Shown piece after piece: positions 15,980 through 24,927 of a stretch of 64,000 nucleotides of DNA (positions within the stretch are counted from its first letter, which is position 1; every line of letters starts with the position of its first letter). The stretch covers positions 310,001 to 374,000 of the forward strand of contig JAHFQM010000002.1 of NCBI GenBank assembly GCA_023266355.1, written 5' to 3'. This stretch comes from Aquabacterium sp. (GTDB taxonomy: Bacteria; Pseudomonadota; Gammaproteobacteria; Burkholderiales; Burkholderiaceae_C). The notes under the pieces are model-generated. The model saw only the letters and a program-made list of their open reading frames with translations. It searched no databases and had not been told where the DNA came from. The position numbers were made by a program, and so were the translations under genes.

Positions 15980-16843
15980 GTGTCCACCTGGGACTTCCTC
16001 CTCCAGCCCGCGGGCTTTGACATCGGCGAAACCGGGCTGTTCGCCTTCGAGGCCACGCAGCCCGTGTGGCGCGCCCTGCTCGTCGGCCTGGGCAACACCC
16101 TGCGCGTGAGCCTGCCCGCCCTGCTGCTGGCCACCGTGCTGGGCTTGTTGCTGGCGTTGGGGCGTGGCTCGTCCTCGCGCAGCTGGCGCCTGCTGAGCAG
16201 CGGCATCGTGGACGCGGTGCGCCTCGTGCCCCTGCTGCTGCAACTGCTGATCTGGTACCTGCTGCTGGTGGAGTGGTTGCCGGACGCCAACGCGGCGCTG
16301 TCCCTGCTGCCCGGCGTGTGGCTGAGCAAGGGCGGCCTCGCCTTTCCCTGGCCCGCCATGGCCGATGGGGGATGGGCGTGGTCCTGGCCGATGCAGGAGG
16401 CCTTCAACGTGCAGGGTGGCGGCGCGGTCACGCCCGAGTTCCTGGCCGTCATGCTCGCCCTGAGCGTCTACACGGGCGCCTTCCTGGCCGAGGTGTTCCG
16501 CAGCGGCATCGAGGCCGTGTCGGCCAGCCTGCTCGAAGCCGCCGAGACCCTGGGCGCCACGCGCTGGCAAGTCATCCGCCGGGTGCTGCTGCCGCAGGCG
16601 CTGCGCACCATCCTGCCGGCCACCACCAACCAGTACCTCAACCTGGTGAAGAACTCCTCCCTGGCCGTGGCGGTGGGCTACCCGGACCTCGTCTCGGTGG
16701 GCAACACCACGCTCAACCAGACCGGGCGAGCGGTGGAGTGCGTGGCGGTGATGATGGCCCTGTACCTGGCGATGTCGCTGCTGACGTCGGCCGCCATGAA
16801 CGCCTTCAACGCACGACAGGCCTTGCAAGGAGGCCAGGCTTGA
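15980..16843 (+). CDS. Amino-acid ABC transporter permease (AapQ-like)
   Basis: A 287-residue inner-membrane permease that starts with GTG 24 bp after the binding-protein gene. It has several hydrophobic segments and the ABC permease EAA loop EAAETLGATRWQVIRRVLLPQALRTILP (about 191-218), which contacts the ATPase. The family-specific N-terminal FAFEATQPVWRALLVGLGNTLRVS is present. It overlaps the next permease by TTGA. Confidence 0.88.
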   Translation: MSTWDFLLQPAGFDIGETGLFAFEATQPVWRALLVGLGNTLRVSLPALLLATVLGLLLALGRGSSSRSWRLLSSGIVDAVRLVPLLLQLLIWYLLLVEWLPDANAALSLLPGVWLSKGGLAFPWPAMADGGWAWSWPMQEAFNVQGGGAVTPEFLAVMLALSVYTGAFLAEVFRSGIEAVSASLLEAAETLGATRWQVIRRVLLPQALRTILPATTNQYLNLVKNSSLAVAVGYPDLVSVGNTTLNQTGRAVECVAVMMALYLAMSLLTSAAMNAFNARQALQGGQA

Positions 16844-17709
16844 AGTCCGTCGCACCTGCGCTGAAAGCCGTCTTCAGCGGCCTGGGCTTGCTTCTGGTCG
16901 CATGGCTGCTGTGGCAGGGGTTGGGCTGGGCCGTGTGGCGAGCCGAGTTCCGCGCCGATGCCGCCGCCTGCCAGGCCTTGCAGCACCACGGCGCATGCTG
17001 GGGCGTGGTGGCCGAAAAAGGGCCGCAGTGGCTGCTGGGCCGCGTCACCGAGTCGGCACCGGGGCAGCCTTGGCAGCCAGCGGGCCTGCCTTTGACGCTG
17101 ATGCTGTTCGGCCTGAGCTGGCTGCTGTCCTGGCCCTTGGCCATCGGCCTGGCGCTCGCGCGTCGGTCGTCCTGGCCTTGGCTGCACTGGCCTGCCGTGG
17201 CCTTCATCGAAGGCGTGCGCGGCGTGCCGGTCGTCACCCTGCTCTTCATGGCGGCGTTTTTGTTGCCGCTGCTGTGGCCGCAGGGCGAAGCGCCCGCGCT
17301 GCTGTGGCGGGCCACGGCCGTGCTCAGCGTGTTTTCGGCGGTCTACCTTGCGGAAATCGTCAGAGGCGGCCTGCAGACGGTGCCGAGAGAACAGAGCGAA
17401 GCCGCTCACACGCTGGGCTTGGGGTGGTGGGCGACACAAGGTCGCATCGTGCTGCCACAGGCCCTGAGGGCCGTGTTGCCGGCGCTGACCAGCCATGCCA
17501 TCGGGCTGCTCAAGGACAGCTCGCTGGTGATGGTGATCGGCCTGCACGAGCTGACCGGCGGCCTCTCGCTCAGCCTGAGCGGGGACCCGGTCTGGCGAGC
17601 CTTCTACTTCGAGGCCTACCTGTTCGTGGGGCTGGTCTATGCCCTCATGTGCCTGGCGCTCGCACGCCTGGGGCGACATCTGGAGGCCCGCTGGCCTCAG
17701 GCGCTGTGA
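16840..17709 (+). CDS. Amino-acid ABC transporter permease (AapM-like)
   Basis: A 289-residue permease. The reading frame extends upstream inside the previous gene, but a strong AGGAGG (16828-16833) precedes a TTG at 16840 that overlaps the previous TGA, so TTG is taken as start. EAA loop: EAAHTLGLGWWATQGRIVLPQALRAVLPAL (about 187-216). The motif GVRGVPVVTLLFM is typical of polar amino-acid permeases. No ATP-binding subunit follows; the next gene is on the other strand and unrelated. The ATPase must be supplied from elsewhere. Confidence 0.85.
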   Translation: MKSVAPALKAVFSGLGLLLVAWLLWQGLGWAVWRAEFRADAAACQALQHHGACWGVVAEKGPQWLLGRVTESAPGQPWQPAGLPLTLMLFGLSWLLSWPLAIGLALARRSSWPWLHWPAVAFIEGVRGVPVVTLLFMAAFLLPLLWPQGEAPALLWRATAVLSVFSAVYLAEIVRGGLQTVPREQSEAAHTLGLGWWATQGRIVLPQALRAVLPALTSHAIGLLKDSSLVMVIGLHELTGGLSLSLSGDPVWRAFYFEAYLFVGLVYALMCLALARLGRHLEARWPQAL

Positions 17710-17746
17710 GCCGCGCCGGCGTCGTGTGTCCGACGCGCTGTCTGGC

Positions 17747-17962
17747 TCACTGAGCCGAAACGCCTTCTTCCGCCAACTCGATGTCGCTGGCGTCGATCTC
17801 TTGATCGTCCGAACCGACCATCGGGATCAGCGGCTTGTCCAGCGGACGGCACACGCGGCTTTGCAGGCGGTTCAGGCGCTCCGAACGCTCCATGGCTTCC
17901 AGCACAGCCTGAGGGTCCATCATCAGGGCGAAGGGATTGGCGTACAAGCTTTGCTTTTGCAT
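17747..17962 (-). CDS. Small conserved-looking hypothetical protein
   Basis: A 71-residue acidic protein, MQKQSLYANPFALMMDPQAV..., with a helical N-terminal half (VLEAMERSERLNRLQSRVCRPLDKP) and an acidic tail (DDQEIDASDIELAEE). The Met at 17962 has AGAGG upstream; the frame is open further but that part is not protein-like. No family recognised. A stand-alone gene between the transporter and tatD, with its own upstream region. Confidence 0.6.
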   Translation of the reverse strand: MQKQSLYANPFALMMDPQAVLEAMERSERLNRLQSRVCRPLDKPLIPMVGSDDQEIDASDIELAEEGVSAQ

Positions 17963-18105
17963 GGGGGGCCTCTGCTGTGAAATATGTCCGATTGCGATGG
18001 GACTCACTGTAGGGATCAGAGGCGGTTGGTGGTAGTCGCCAAACAACCATACCGCCTGTCAGAAATTGTCTGACAGGCCGTCAGGCAAACAGCGTGGCCA
18101 AACCC

Positions 18106-18891
18106 TCAGCTGCGGCGCACCAACGAGAACAAATCCTCGAAATTCTCGCTGGTGACGCGCCCCACCTCGGCTTCGTCACAGCCTTTGATGGCGGCGAGCT
18201 GGCGGGCCACCAGGGCCACGTAGGCGGGCGAGTTGGTCTTGCCGCGGTGCGGCGTGGGCGCCAGGTAGGGGCTGTCGGTTTCGATCAGGCAGCGGCTGAG
18301 CGGCACGAAGCTGGCCACCTCGCGCAGTTCGACGGCGTTCTTGAAGGTCAGGATGCCGGAGAACGAGATGTAGAAGCCCAGGTCCAGGGCGGCACGGGCC
18401 GTGGCCTCGTTCTCGGTGAAGCAATGGAATACGCCGCGCACCTGGCCTTCGCCCTCCTCGCGCAGGATGGCCAGGGTGTCGGCGCTGGCTTCGCGGGTGT
18501 GGATCACCAGCGGCAGGCCGGTCTGGCGCGCCGCGCGGATGTGCACGCGGAAGCGCTCACGCTGCCAGGCCATGTCGGCCACGGTGCGCTCGCCCAGGCG
18601 GTAGTAGTCGAGGCCGGTTTCGCCGATGCCGACCACGCGCGGCAGGCGGCTGCGCTCGACCAGGTCTTCGAGCGTGGGCTCTTGCACGCCTTCGTTGTCG
18701 GGGTGAACGCCCACCGTGGCCCAGAAGTTGTCGAAGCGCGCGGCCAGGGCCTGCACCTGCGGGAACTCTTCCAGGGTGGTGCTGATGCACAGCGCACGGT
18801 CCACGCGGGCCTCGGCCATGTCGGCGCGGACCTGGTCCAGGGTCTGGGCGTAATCGGGGAAGTTGAGGTGGCAGTGCGAGTCAACGAACAT
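18106..18891 (-). CDS. TatD family metal-dependent deoxyribonuclease
   Basis: A 261-residue TIM-barrel hydrolase. Metal ligands visible: SHCHL near residue 5, GETGLDYY near 91-98, HTREA near 127, HCFTE near 152 and ETDSPYLAP near 203. The Met at 18891 gives MFVDSHCHL, the canonical start; the frame extends 15 codons further without support. TatD/YcfH enzymes are 3'-5' nucleases involved in DNA repair or tRNA proofreading. Location downstream of holB and pilZ is the usual betaproteobacterial order. Confidence 0.9.
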   Translation of the reverse strand: MFVDSHCHLNFPDYAQTLDQVRADMAEARVDRALCISTTLEEFPQVQALAARFDNFWATVGVHPDNEGVQEPTLEDLVERSRLPRVVGIGETGLDYYRLGERTVADMAWQRERFRVHIRAARQTGLPLVIHTREASADTLAILREEGEGQVRGVFHCFTENEATARAALDLGFYISFSGILTFKNAVELREVASFVPLSRCLIETDSPYLAPTPHRGKTNSPAYVALVARQLAAIKGCDEAEVGRVTSENFEDLFSLVRRS

Positions 18892-18961
18892 GATGCAAAG
18901 CAGGTGTGATGCGCCAGATGCGCAACCTGCGATCATGCCTCAGATGGTCATGCGATGGCCA

Positions 18962-19420
18962 TCAGATGGTCTGGGTCGGTTTGCTCGACGAGATGTTGGT
19001 GCCCAGGATCTGTTCGATCTTGACGCGCAGCAGGCGGGTTTTGTCGTCTGCGGGAAAGCGCACGCCGACGCCCTGGGTGCGACCGCCGGAGGCGTTGGCG
19101 GGGGTGATCCAGGCGATCTTGCCGGCCACGGGGTAGCGCTGGGGGTCTTCGGGCAGGGACAGCAGCAGGTAGATGTCGTCGCCCAGGGTGTAGTCGCGCG
19201 TGGTGGGCACGAACAAACCGCCATCGGTGAACGCTGGCATGTACGCAGCGTAGAGCGCACCCTTCTCGCGGAACACCAACTGGATGACGCTGGGGCGTGC
19301 CATCGCACCCGTGGCGGGCGCACCGCCGCCAGTTGCCAAGCCGGCACCCGTGCTGCTGGAGGCCTTGCCGATCATGGGCGCGAACGCCGAAGGCATGGCT
19401 GTGGTCTGAAACTCGCTCAT
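18962..19420 (-). CDS. pilZ: PilZ-domain type IV pilus protein
   Basis: A 152-residue protein. The first ~40 residues are Ala/Gly/Ser-rich and likely disordered. The rest is a PilZ beta-barrel: SVIQLVFREKGALYAAYMPAFTDGGLFVPTTRDYTLGDDIYLLLSLPED, PVAGKIAWITPANASGGRTQGVGVRF. The c-di-GMP-binding RxxxR is not evident (only R51 near FRE), and D/NxSxxG is replaced by FTDGGLF. This matches the pilus-biogenesis PilZ type, which does not bind c-di-GMP. Gene order holB-pilZ-tatD is conserved in this group. Confidence 0.85.
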   Translation of the reverse strand: MSEFQTTAMPSAFAPMIGKASSSTGAGLATGGGAPATGAMARPSVIQLVFREKGALYAAYMPAFTDGGLFVPTTRDYTLGDDIYLLLSLPEDPQRYPVAGKIAWITPANASGGRTQGVGVRFPADDKTRLLRVKIEQILGTNISSSKPTQTI

Positions 19421-19511
19421 CGGTCGAAGTGTAGCGCCGCGGTCGGCGGCTCACCCGTGAAATCCGCCCGGGACGCGACTGGCTTTACCTTCTGACACAG
19501 CTTGCGCCGGC

Positions 19512-20639
19512 TCAGGCCTGAGGGCTTCCCCGCACGGGTTTGACGCGCATGACGGCCCGCGCTTGCAGCACCAGGGTTTCGACCTTCAGGGGCAGGTTCC
19601 AGGGGTGGTCGGCATGGCGGGCCAGGCGCGACAGCTCCTGCGACCACTGCTGCAGGCGCGACATCTCGGGCGGCGGCGGCAAGCAGTCGGCGGGGAAATA
19701 GCGCGGCGCGGCGCCCACGGCCGTGCGGGCGAGGTCATGGCAGAGCTTCTGCAGGCTTTCGACCATCCAGGGCAAGGGCCACTGCGACAAGGTGCTGGCC
19801 TGGCCTTGCTGCAGTTCGCGGGGCAGGCTCACCCAGCTGCGGGCGTCCAGGCCTTGGGCAAAGCGGTCGCGGGCGTTGAGGGCTTGTCCGCCGGCGGCGG
19901 CCAGCAGCACGCGGGCGTCGTCCGGACTCAGCTTCAATTGCTGTGCGAGCCAATCGGCGGCCACATCGGCATCGGGCAAGCTCAGGCGCCAGGCCTGGCA
20001 ACGGCTGCGCACCGTGGGCAACAGCTGCTCCAGGGCCGAGCCCGACAGCACGAAGCGCACCCGACCCGGTGGCTCTTCCAGCGTTTTGAGCAAGGTGTTG
20101 GCCGCGACCATGTTCATGCGCTCGACCGGGTGGACCATCACGACCTTGGCCCGACCGCGCGAAGCCGTGCTCTGCGAGAACTGCACCACCGCGCGGATGG
20201 CATCGACCTTGATCTCCTGGCTGGGCTTGCGGGACTTGCTGCCCTTCTCGCCACTTTTCTCGCTGCCGCCATCGCCCGCACCGTCGGCGCCATCGTCGGC
20301 CCCGCCCTCGCTGCCGCCCAGGCCCAGGCTGGGCTGCAAGGCCTCGGGCAGCACCAGGTGGAAGTCAGGGTGGGAGCCGGCGTTCATCAGTTTGCAGGAC
20401 ACACACTGGCCGCAAGCCGGCTTCAAAGCGGCGGGAACGCCATGGTCATCGCCGATAGGCTGCTCGCATAGCCAGGCGCGTGACAGCGCCAGCGAGAACT
20501 CGAACTGCCCGACGCCTTCCGGACCGTGCAGGAGCACCGCATGGCTGTGCAGCTGCTGCAAGGCCTGCGCCAGCGGCTCGCGCAGCCAGGGCCAGAGCGT
20601 GTCTGACTCACCCCTTGCGCCTTTCAGGCCCCCCGTCAT
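19512..20639 (-). CDS. holB: DNA polymerase III subunit delta prime
   Basis: A 375-residue clamp-loader subunit. An AAA+-like fold is seen: [26 protein letters not shown], with a degenerate P-loop lacking GKT as expected for delta prime. Zinc-binding ACGQCVSC is near 72-79, [11 protein letters not shown] near 183-193, and [10 protein letters not shown] as sensor/arginine region. A Gly/Asp/Ser/Lys-rich insert at about 108-138 ([13 protein letters not shown]...) is a low-complexity linker not usual in E. coli HolB. The start overlaps the tmk stop by ATGA. Confidence 0.9.
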   Translation of the reverse strand: MTGGLKGARGESDTLWPWLREPLAQALQQLHSHAVLLHGPEGVGQFEFSLALSRAWLCEQPIGDDHGVPAALKPACGQCVSCKLMNAGSHPDFHLVLPEALQPSLGLGGSEGGADDGADGAGDGGSEKSGEKGSKSRKPSQEIKVDAIRAVVQFSQSTASRGRAKVVMVHPVERMNMVAANTLLKTLEEPPGRVRFVLSGSALEQLLPTVRSRCQAWRLSLPDADVAADWLAQQLKLSPDDARVLLAAAGGQALNARDRFAQGLDARSWVSLPRELQQGQASTLSQWPLPWMVESLQKLCHDLARTAVGAAPRYFPADCLPPPPEMSRLQQWSQELSRLARHADHPWNLPLKVETLVLQARAVMRVKPVRGSPQA

Positions 20640-21253
20640 GCCAGGCCTCGTGACTGCAAGGCGGCCTGCACCTGCGCGGCCACGGCAGGTGGCGGGGCAT
20701 CGGCCTGGATCAGCGCAAAACGCTGCGTGTCAGCGGCCTGTCGGGCCAGGTAGCCACCCCGCACGCGCTCGAAGAACGCCTCGTCCAGGGACTCGAAGCG
20801 GTCGGGCTGGCGGGCATCGCGCAAGCGGGCCGCGGCCACGGCGGGCGAGAGGTCGAACAGCAGGGTCAGTTCGGGCTGCAAACCTTGCTGCACCCAGCCT
20901 TCCAGCTGCGCCAGCACCTGCAGGTCAAAGCCCCGGCCGGCGCCCTGGTAGGCGAAGGTGGCGTCGGTGAAGCGGTCGCACAGCACCCACGCGCCACGGG
21001 CCAGCGCTGGCGCGATCACCTGCTGGATGTGGTCGCGCCGTGCGGCGAACACCAGCAAGGCTTCGGTCAGGGCGTCCATGGGCTGGTGCAGCACGAGTTC
21101 GCGCAGCGACTCGGCCAGGGCCGTGCCACCGGGCTCGCGCGTGCGCACGACCTCGTGACCGGCCGCGCGCCAGGCCTGCTCGACGGCGTCGATGTGGGTG
21201 GTCTTGCCCGCCCCGTCGATGCCCTCGAAGGAGATGAATCGGCCTGTGCTCAT
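20636..21253 (-). CDS. tmk: Thymidylate kinase
   Basis: A 205-residue kinase that phosphorylates dTMP to dTDP. P-loop [12 protein letters not shown] at residues 9-20, EPGGT near 40, and [18 protein letters not shown] near 91-108 with the DR and lid region. Full length. It overlaps mltG upstream and holB downstream by ATGA on each side, making a coupled mltG-tmk-holB operon, the common proteobacterial arrangement. Confidence 0.95.
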   Translation of the reverse strand: MSTGRFISFEGIDGAGKTTHIDAVEQAWRAAGHEVVRTREPGGTALAESLRELVLHQPMDALTEALLVFAARRDHIQQVIAPALARGAWVLCDRFTDATFAYQGAGRGFDLQVLAQLEGWVQQGLQPELTLLFDLSPAVAAARLRDARQPDRFESLDEAFFERVRGGYLARQAADTQRFALIQADAPPPAVAAQVQAALQSRGLA

Positions 21254-22338
21254 GGACCCTTTCTGGCGCGTTGGTACTGGTTCACTGCGCGATTATGCTC
21301 AGCCAGTGTCGCGCTGAAGACACTGCTGCCGTCGCCACGCGCCACGAAATACAAAGCCTTGGAGCTGGCGGGCTGCACCGCGGCCATCAAGGCGGCCTTG
21401 CCCGGCATGGCGATGGGCGTGGGCGGCAGGCCGGGGCGGGTGTAGGTGTTGAAGGGCGTGTCGGTCTGCAGGTGGATGCGCCGCAGGTTGCCGTCGAAGG
21501 CATCGCCCAGACCGTAGATGACGGTGGGGTCGGTCTGCAAGGGCATGCGGATGCGCAAGCGGTTGTGGAACACCGACGAGATCATCGGACGGTCGGACTC
21601 GCGGCCGGTTTCCTTCTCGACGATGGACGCCAGGACAAGCGCATCCTGCGGCGACGCCAGCATGCTGCCTGCGGCACGCTGCGTCCAGACGGCATCCAGC
21701 TGCTTGCGCAGGGCCCGGTGGGCCCGCTGCAACACGGCCAGATCGGTGCTGCCCTTGGCGTAGGCATAGGTGTCGGGGAAGAACTGGCCTTCGGCGGGCA
21801 CGCCTGGGGCGCCCAGCTGGGCCATCAACTCCGCCTCGCCCATGCCCTGGGTCAGGGGCTTGAGGCCCTCGGCTTGGGCCAACTCGGCGCGGAAGCGCTT
21901 GAACGTCCAGCCCTCGATGAGTTTGACCGTGGCCAGGCGCTCGTCGCCCCGCACCATCATGCGCAGCAGGTCGCGCGGCGTGGCGCCCGTTTCCAGCTCG
22001 TAGCTCCCAGCGCGGATCTGGCGTGACTGCCCCGACCAGCGGAACCACTCATAGAGCATCCAGGCAGGCGCTTCGACCCCGGCGGCAGCCCAGGCACGGG
22101 CCACATCGCGCGGCGTGCTGCCCGCCTCGACCGAGAGCTCCACCGTGGGCGCGTTCAAGCGCAGGGGCTGGTTGAGCCACCACCAGACACCCGCTGACAC
22201 CGCCAGGGCCAAGGCCGCCAGCAGCATCAAGGCGGACGCGAAGAAGCCGCCGCGCACGTGGGCAGGCGATGGCGTGGCGTGGGCGCCGAGAAGGACGCCT
22301 GGGCGGAGGGTCGTCCTCCGTGTGTTTTGCGGGTGCAT
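21250..22338 (-). CDS. mltG: Endolytic murein transglycosylase MltG
   Basis: A 362-residue inner-membrane enzyme that cleaves nascent glycan strands and sets their length. One N-terminal membrane helix ([21 protein letters not shown]) is followed by a LysM-like part and the YceG catalytic domain, with [24 protein letters not shown] holding the catalytic Glu and [14 protein letters not shown]. The frame extends leftward of other genes as far as 24858, but residues before MHPQNTRR are antisense to ygfZ and its neighbours. The start at 22338 is only 15 bp from the divergent ygfZ start. Confidence 0.92.
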   Translation of the reverse strand: MHPQNTRRTTLRPGVLLGAHATPSPAHVRGGFFASALMLLAALALAVSAGVWWWLNQPLRLNAPTVELSVEAGSTPRDVARAWAAAGVEAPAWMLYEWFRWSGQSRQIRAGSYELETGATPRDLLRMMVRGDERLATVKLIEGWTFKRFRAELAQAEGLKPLTQGMGEAELMAQLGAPGVPAEGQFFPDTYAYAKGSTDLAVLQRAHRALRKQLDAVWTQRAAGSMLASPQDALVLASIVEKETGRESDRPMISSVFHNRLRIRMPLQTDPTVIYGLGDAFDGNLRRIHLQTDTPFNTYTRPGLPPTPIAMPGKAALMAAVQPASSKALYFVARGDGSSVFSATLAEHNRAVNQYQRARKGP

Positions 22339-22353
22339 CAGGGCGTGATCATA

Positions 22354-23415
22354 ATGACCCGCATGACATCGCCCCTCACGACCTCGCCCACCCCTGATTT
22401 GCACCTGCCCTCCCCCGCCGCATGGCACGGTGCCCTGCCCTTGCCCGACCTGGCCGTGTTGCAGGCCACGGGCCCCGACACCGCCAGCTTCCTGCACGGC
22501 CAGCTCAGCCAGGACATCGAGCACCTGGACGCCACCCAGGCCCGCCTGGCGGCCTACTGCTCTGCCAAGGGCCGCATGCTGGCCAGCGCCATCGCCCTGC
22601 GCCCCGATGCCGACAACGTCTGGTTGCTGTGCGATGCCAGCGTGTTGCCGCCGCTGCTCAAGCGCCTGTCGATGTTCGTGCTGCGCGCCAAGACCCGCCT
22701 GAGCGATGGCCAAGCCATCCTGCGCGTGCTGGGCCTGGTCGGCGCTGAGGTGCAAGCCCTGCTGTCCGAGGGCGCACAAGCCCCATCCACCACGGCCATC
22801 GCCACCGCCACAACGCCCTCTGCCGATGCCCCCTGGCCCGTTCGCGCCTGCCAGGGCGGCCAGTTGGTGAGCCTGCCCGCTGTGCTGGGCGTGCCGCGCT
22901 GGCTGTGGGTGGGGCCTCAGGCCGAAGCCGACGCCCTGCAGGCGCGCTTGCCCGTGCTGCCCGCCCCCGCCTGGGCCTGGCTGGACGTGATGAGCGCGGT
23001 GCCCCGCATCCAGGCCGCCACGGCCGACCAGTTCGTGCCGCAGATGGTCAACTTCGAGCTGCTGGGTGGCGTCAACTTCCAGAAGGGCTGCTACCCCGGC
23101 CAGGAAATCGTGGCGCGCAGCCAGTACCGCGGCACCATCAAGCGCCGGGCGGTGCTGGTCCACAGCGACGCGGCCTTGCAGCCCGGCCAGGAGCTGTTCG
23201 CCGAGAGCGACCCGGGCCAGCCCGCGGGCCTGGTGGTCCAGTCCGCTGCGATCCCGTCCAGCGACGGCAGTGCGCCCAGCGCGGCGCACTCGGCCTTGGT
23301 GGAGATCAAGCTCGCGGCCTGGCGAACGCCCGTGCGTGCCGGCTCGGCCGAAGGCCCCCTGCTGCGCTGGGCTGCCCTGCCCTACGAACTGCCGCTGGAG
23401 CCGCCGTCTGCATGA
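22354..23415 (+). CDS. ygfZ: YgfZ/GcvT-type folate-binding iron-sulfur maintenance protein
   Basis: A 353-residue protein of the GcvT fold that binds tetrahydrofolate and helps maintain certain Fe-S enzymes. The diagnostic motif KGCYPGQEIVARSQYRG is present near residue 244. N-terminal GPDTASFLHGQLSQDIEHL matches the family. The start is MTRMTSP at 22354; the ATG nine bases later is an alternative. A short Ala/Thr-rich insert lies near 145-155. Confidence 0.9.
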   Translation: MTRMTSPLTTSPTPDLHLPSPAAWHGALPLPDLAVLQATGPDTASFLHGQLSQDIEHLDATQARLAAYCSAKGRMLASAIALRPDADNVWLLCDASVLPPLLKRLSMFVLRAKTRLSDGQAILRVLGLVGAEVQALLSEGAQAPSTTAIATATTPSADAPWPVRACQGGQLVSLPAVLGVPRWLWVGPQAEADALQARLPVLPAPAWAWLDVMSAVPRIQAATADQFVPQMVNFELLGGVNFQKGCYPGQEIVARSQYRGTIKRRAVLVHSDAALQPGQELFAESDPGQPAGLVVQSAAIPSSDGSAPSAAHSALVEIKLAAWRTPVRAGSAEGPLLRWAALPYELPLEPPSA

Positions 23416-23559
23416 ATGCGCGCGCCCTGTCAAATCCTTAACGGCATTCGACCGCGCTTGCTTCCAGGGGCTGCCGCGGTCGGCGGCCAAGCAGAGCGGC
23501 ATGGGGTACGCTGTGCGCAGTCTGATCGACATGTCTGACATGCCGGACACCCCGCCCCC

Positions 23560-23901
23560 ATGACCTGCCACACCGCCTCGCTCGCCCAATTCGTGTACTA
23601 CCGGGTGCCCCATGCGAACCGCCCTGCCGCGGCCCTGGCCGTCCAGCAGATGCAAGCCGTGCTGACGCAGCAGTGGCCTGGTCTGCAAACCCAGTTGATG
23701 CGCCGCGCCGATGTCGCAGGGCTGGCCGAGGTGGCCGAAGAGACCTGGATGGAAATTTACGCGCACCCGGAAGGGGTCTCCCCGTTGATCGCACAGGCCA
23801 TCGCGGCCCAGGCCAGTGCGCTGCCGACAGGGCTGATCGGCGTCCGTCATGTCGAAACCTTCGAGCCGCTGACCACGCCGTTGACCACGCACACCGCGTG
23901 A
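23560..23901 (+). CDS. DUF4936 family protein
   Basis: A 113-residue small soluble protein. YYRVPHANRPAAALAVQQMQAVLTQQWPGLQTQLMRRAD and ETWMEIYAHPEGV are characteristic of the DUF4936 family found in Burkholderiales next to an NRDE gene and ygfZ. The fold is ferredoxin-like by look; function unknown. It ends 9 bp before the NRDE gene. Confidence 0.75.
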   Translation: MTCHTASLAQFVYYRVPHANRPAAALAVQQMQAVLTQQWPGLQTQLMRRADVAGLAEVAEETWMEIYAHPEGVSPLIAQAIAAQASALPTGLIGVRHVETFEPLTTPLTTHTA

Positions 23902-23910
23902 GGAATCTGT

Positions 23911-24909
23911 ATGTGCCTCATTGCCTTCGCCCTTGACCAAAGCAGCCGCTTCCCCTTCGTGATGGCGGCCAACCGAGACGAGTTCTTCGACCGCCCCGCC
24001 GCGCGCCTGGGCTGGTGGGAGCCCGAAGCCGGCGGCCCGGCCATCCTGGGTGGCCGCGACCTGCATGCCGGCGGCACCTGGCTGGGCCTGACCGCCCTGG
24101 GGCGCCTGGGCATGGTCACCAACATCCGCGATCCCAACGACATGGACCCGCAAGCCCCCTCGCGCGGCCAGATCGTGCCGCAGTGGCTCCAGGGCGACCT
24201 GCACATGTCCATGCTCTGGCCGCGCCTGGCCATGTCGGGCCACAACGGCTTCAACATGATCGCGCTGGATTTCGCCCAGGGCGAGTGCTACTGGATCAAC
24301 AACCGCCGCGTCTATCCGGAACGGCTGCAGCGCGGCATCTTTGGCTTGTCGAACGCCGCGCTCAACACGCCCTGGCCCAAGGTGCAGACGCTCAAGGGCA
24401 GGCTCAAGAGCGCCATCCCCGAGAGCCAGGATGCCGACGAGCTGGCGCACAGCCTCTTCGAAGCCCTGGCCGACCCCGCCCAGCCCCCCGACGAGCAACT
24501 GCCGCGCACCGGTGTCTCGCCCGAATGGGAAAAGATGCTGTCCTCGGCCTTCATCCGCTCGGGCAATGGCCTGTACGGCACGCGCTGCTCGACGGTCATC
24601 ATCACCGAGCGCGTCAACAAGCGCCTGGTGACCCACGTGATGGAACGCACCTTCGCAGCGCAATCCAGCCTGGCCTTGCTGCGCCGCGTGACTTTGAAAA
24701 ACTGGCCGCCGCGCCACACCATGGCGCAAGCCGAGGTGGCGCGTCTGGACGCCACCCTGCCGCCGCCCAGCATGCGCAGCGACGACGCTTTCGAAGCCAG
24801 CGACATCTCGGAGCACGATGACCAGCAGGTCATGGCCGAGGTTCAGGCCCGGCGCCAACGCGCGCGCAGCCTGATCAAGGCCGCACCGGGCTTCATCCTG
24901 AAGGCCTGA
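23911..24909 (+). CDS. NRDE family protein
   Basis: A 332-residue protein named for its motif: MCLIAFALDQSSRFPFVMAANRDEFFDRPA. The N-terminal Cys2 after Met and the NRDE at about 22-25 suggest an Ntn-hydrolase-like fold (related to eukaryotic TANGO2). Further conserved segments are GGTWLGL and RCSTVIIT. TANGO2 homologues have been linked to haem handling, but the bacterial role is not established. Follows DUF4936 as an operon partner. Confidence 0.82.
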   Translation: MCLIAFALDQSSRFPFVMAANRDEFFDRPAARLGWWEPEAGGPAILGGRDLHAGGTWLGLTALGRLGMVTNIRDPNDMDPQAPSRGQIVPQWLQGDLHMSMLWPRLAMSGHNGFNMIALDFAQGECYWINNRRVYPERLQRGIFGLSNAALNTPWPKVQTLKGRLKSAIPESQDADELAHSLFEALADPAQPPDEQLPRTGVSPEWEKMLSSAFIRSGNGLYGTRCSTVIITERVNKRLVTHVMERTFAAQSSLALLRRVTLKNWPPRHTMAQAEVARLDATLPPPSMRSDDAFEASDISEHDDQQVMAEVQARRQRARSLIKAAPGFILKA

Positions 24910-24927
24910 GCCTGTTGGGTTGATCCC

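Noticed and set aside
18962..19420. c-di-GMP receptor
   Set aside because: The PilZ domain lacks the RxxxR and D/NxSxxG binding residues, so it is assigned to the non-binding pilus type.
21250..24858. A 1202-residue minus-strand protein
   Set aside because: Only the last 362 codons look like MltG; the rest is antisense to ygfZ, DUF4936 and NRDE genes and is Gly/His/Arg-rich as expected for GC-rich shadow frames.
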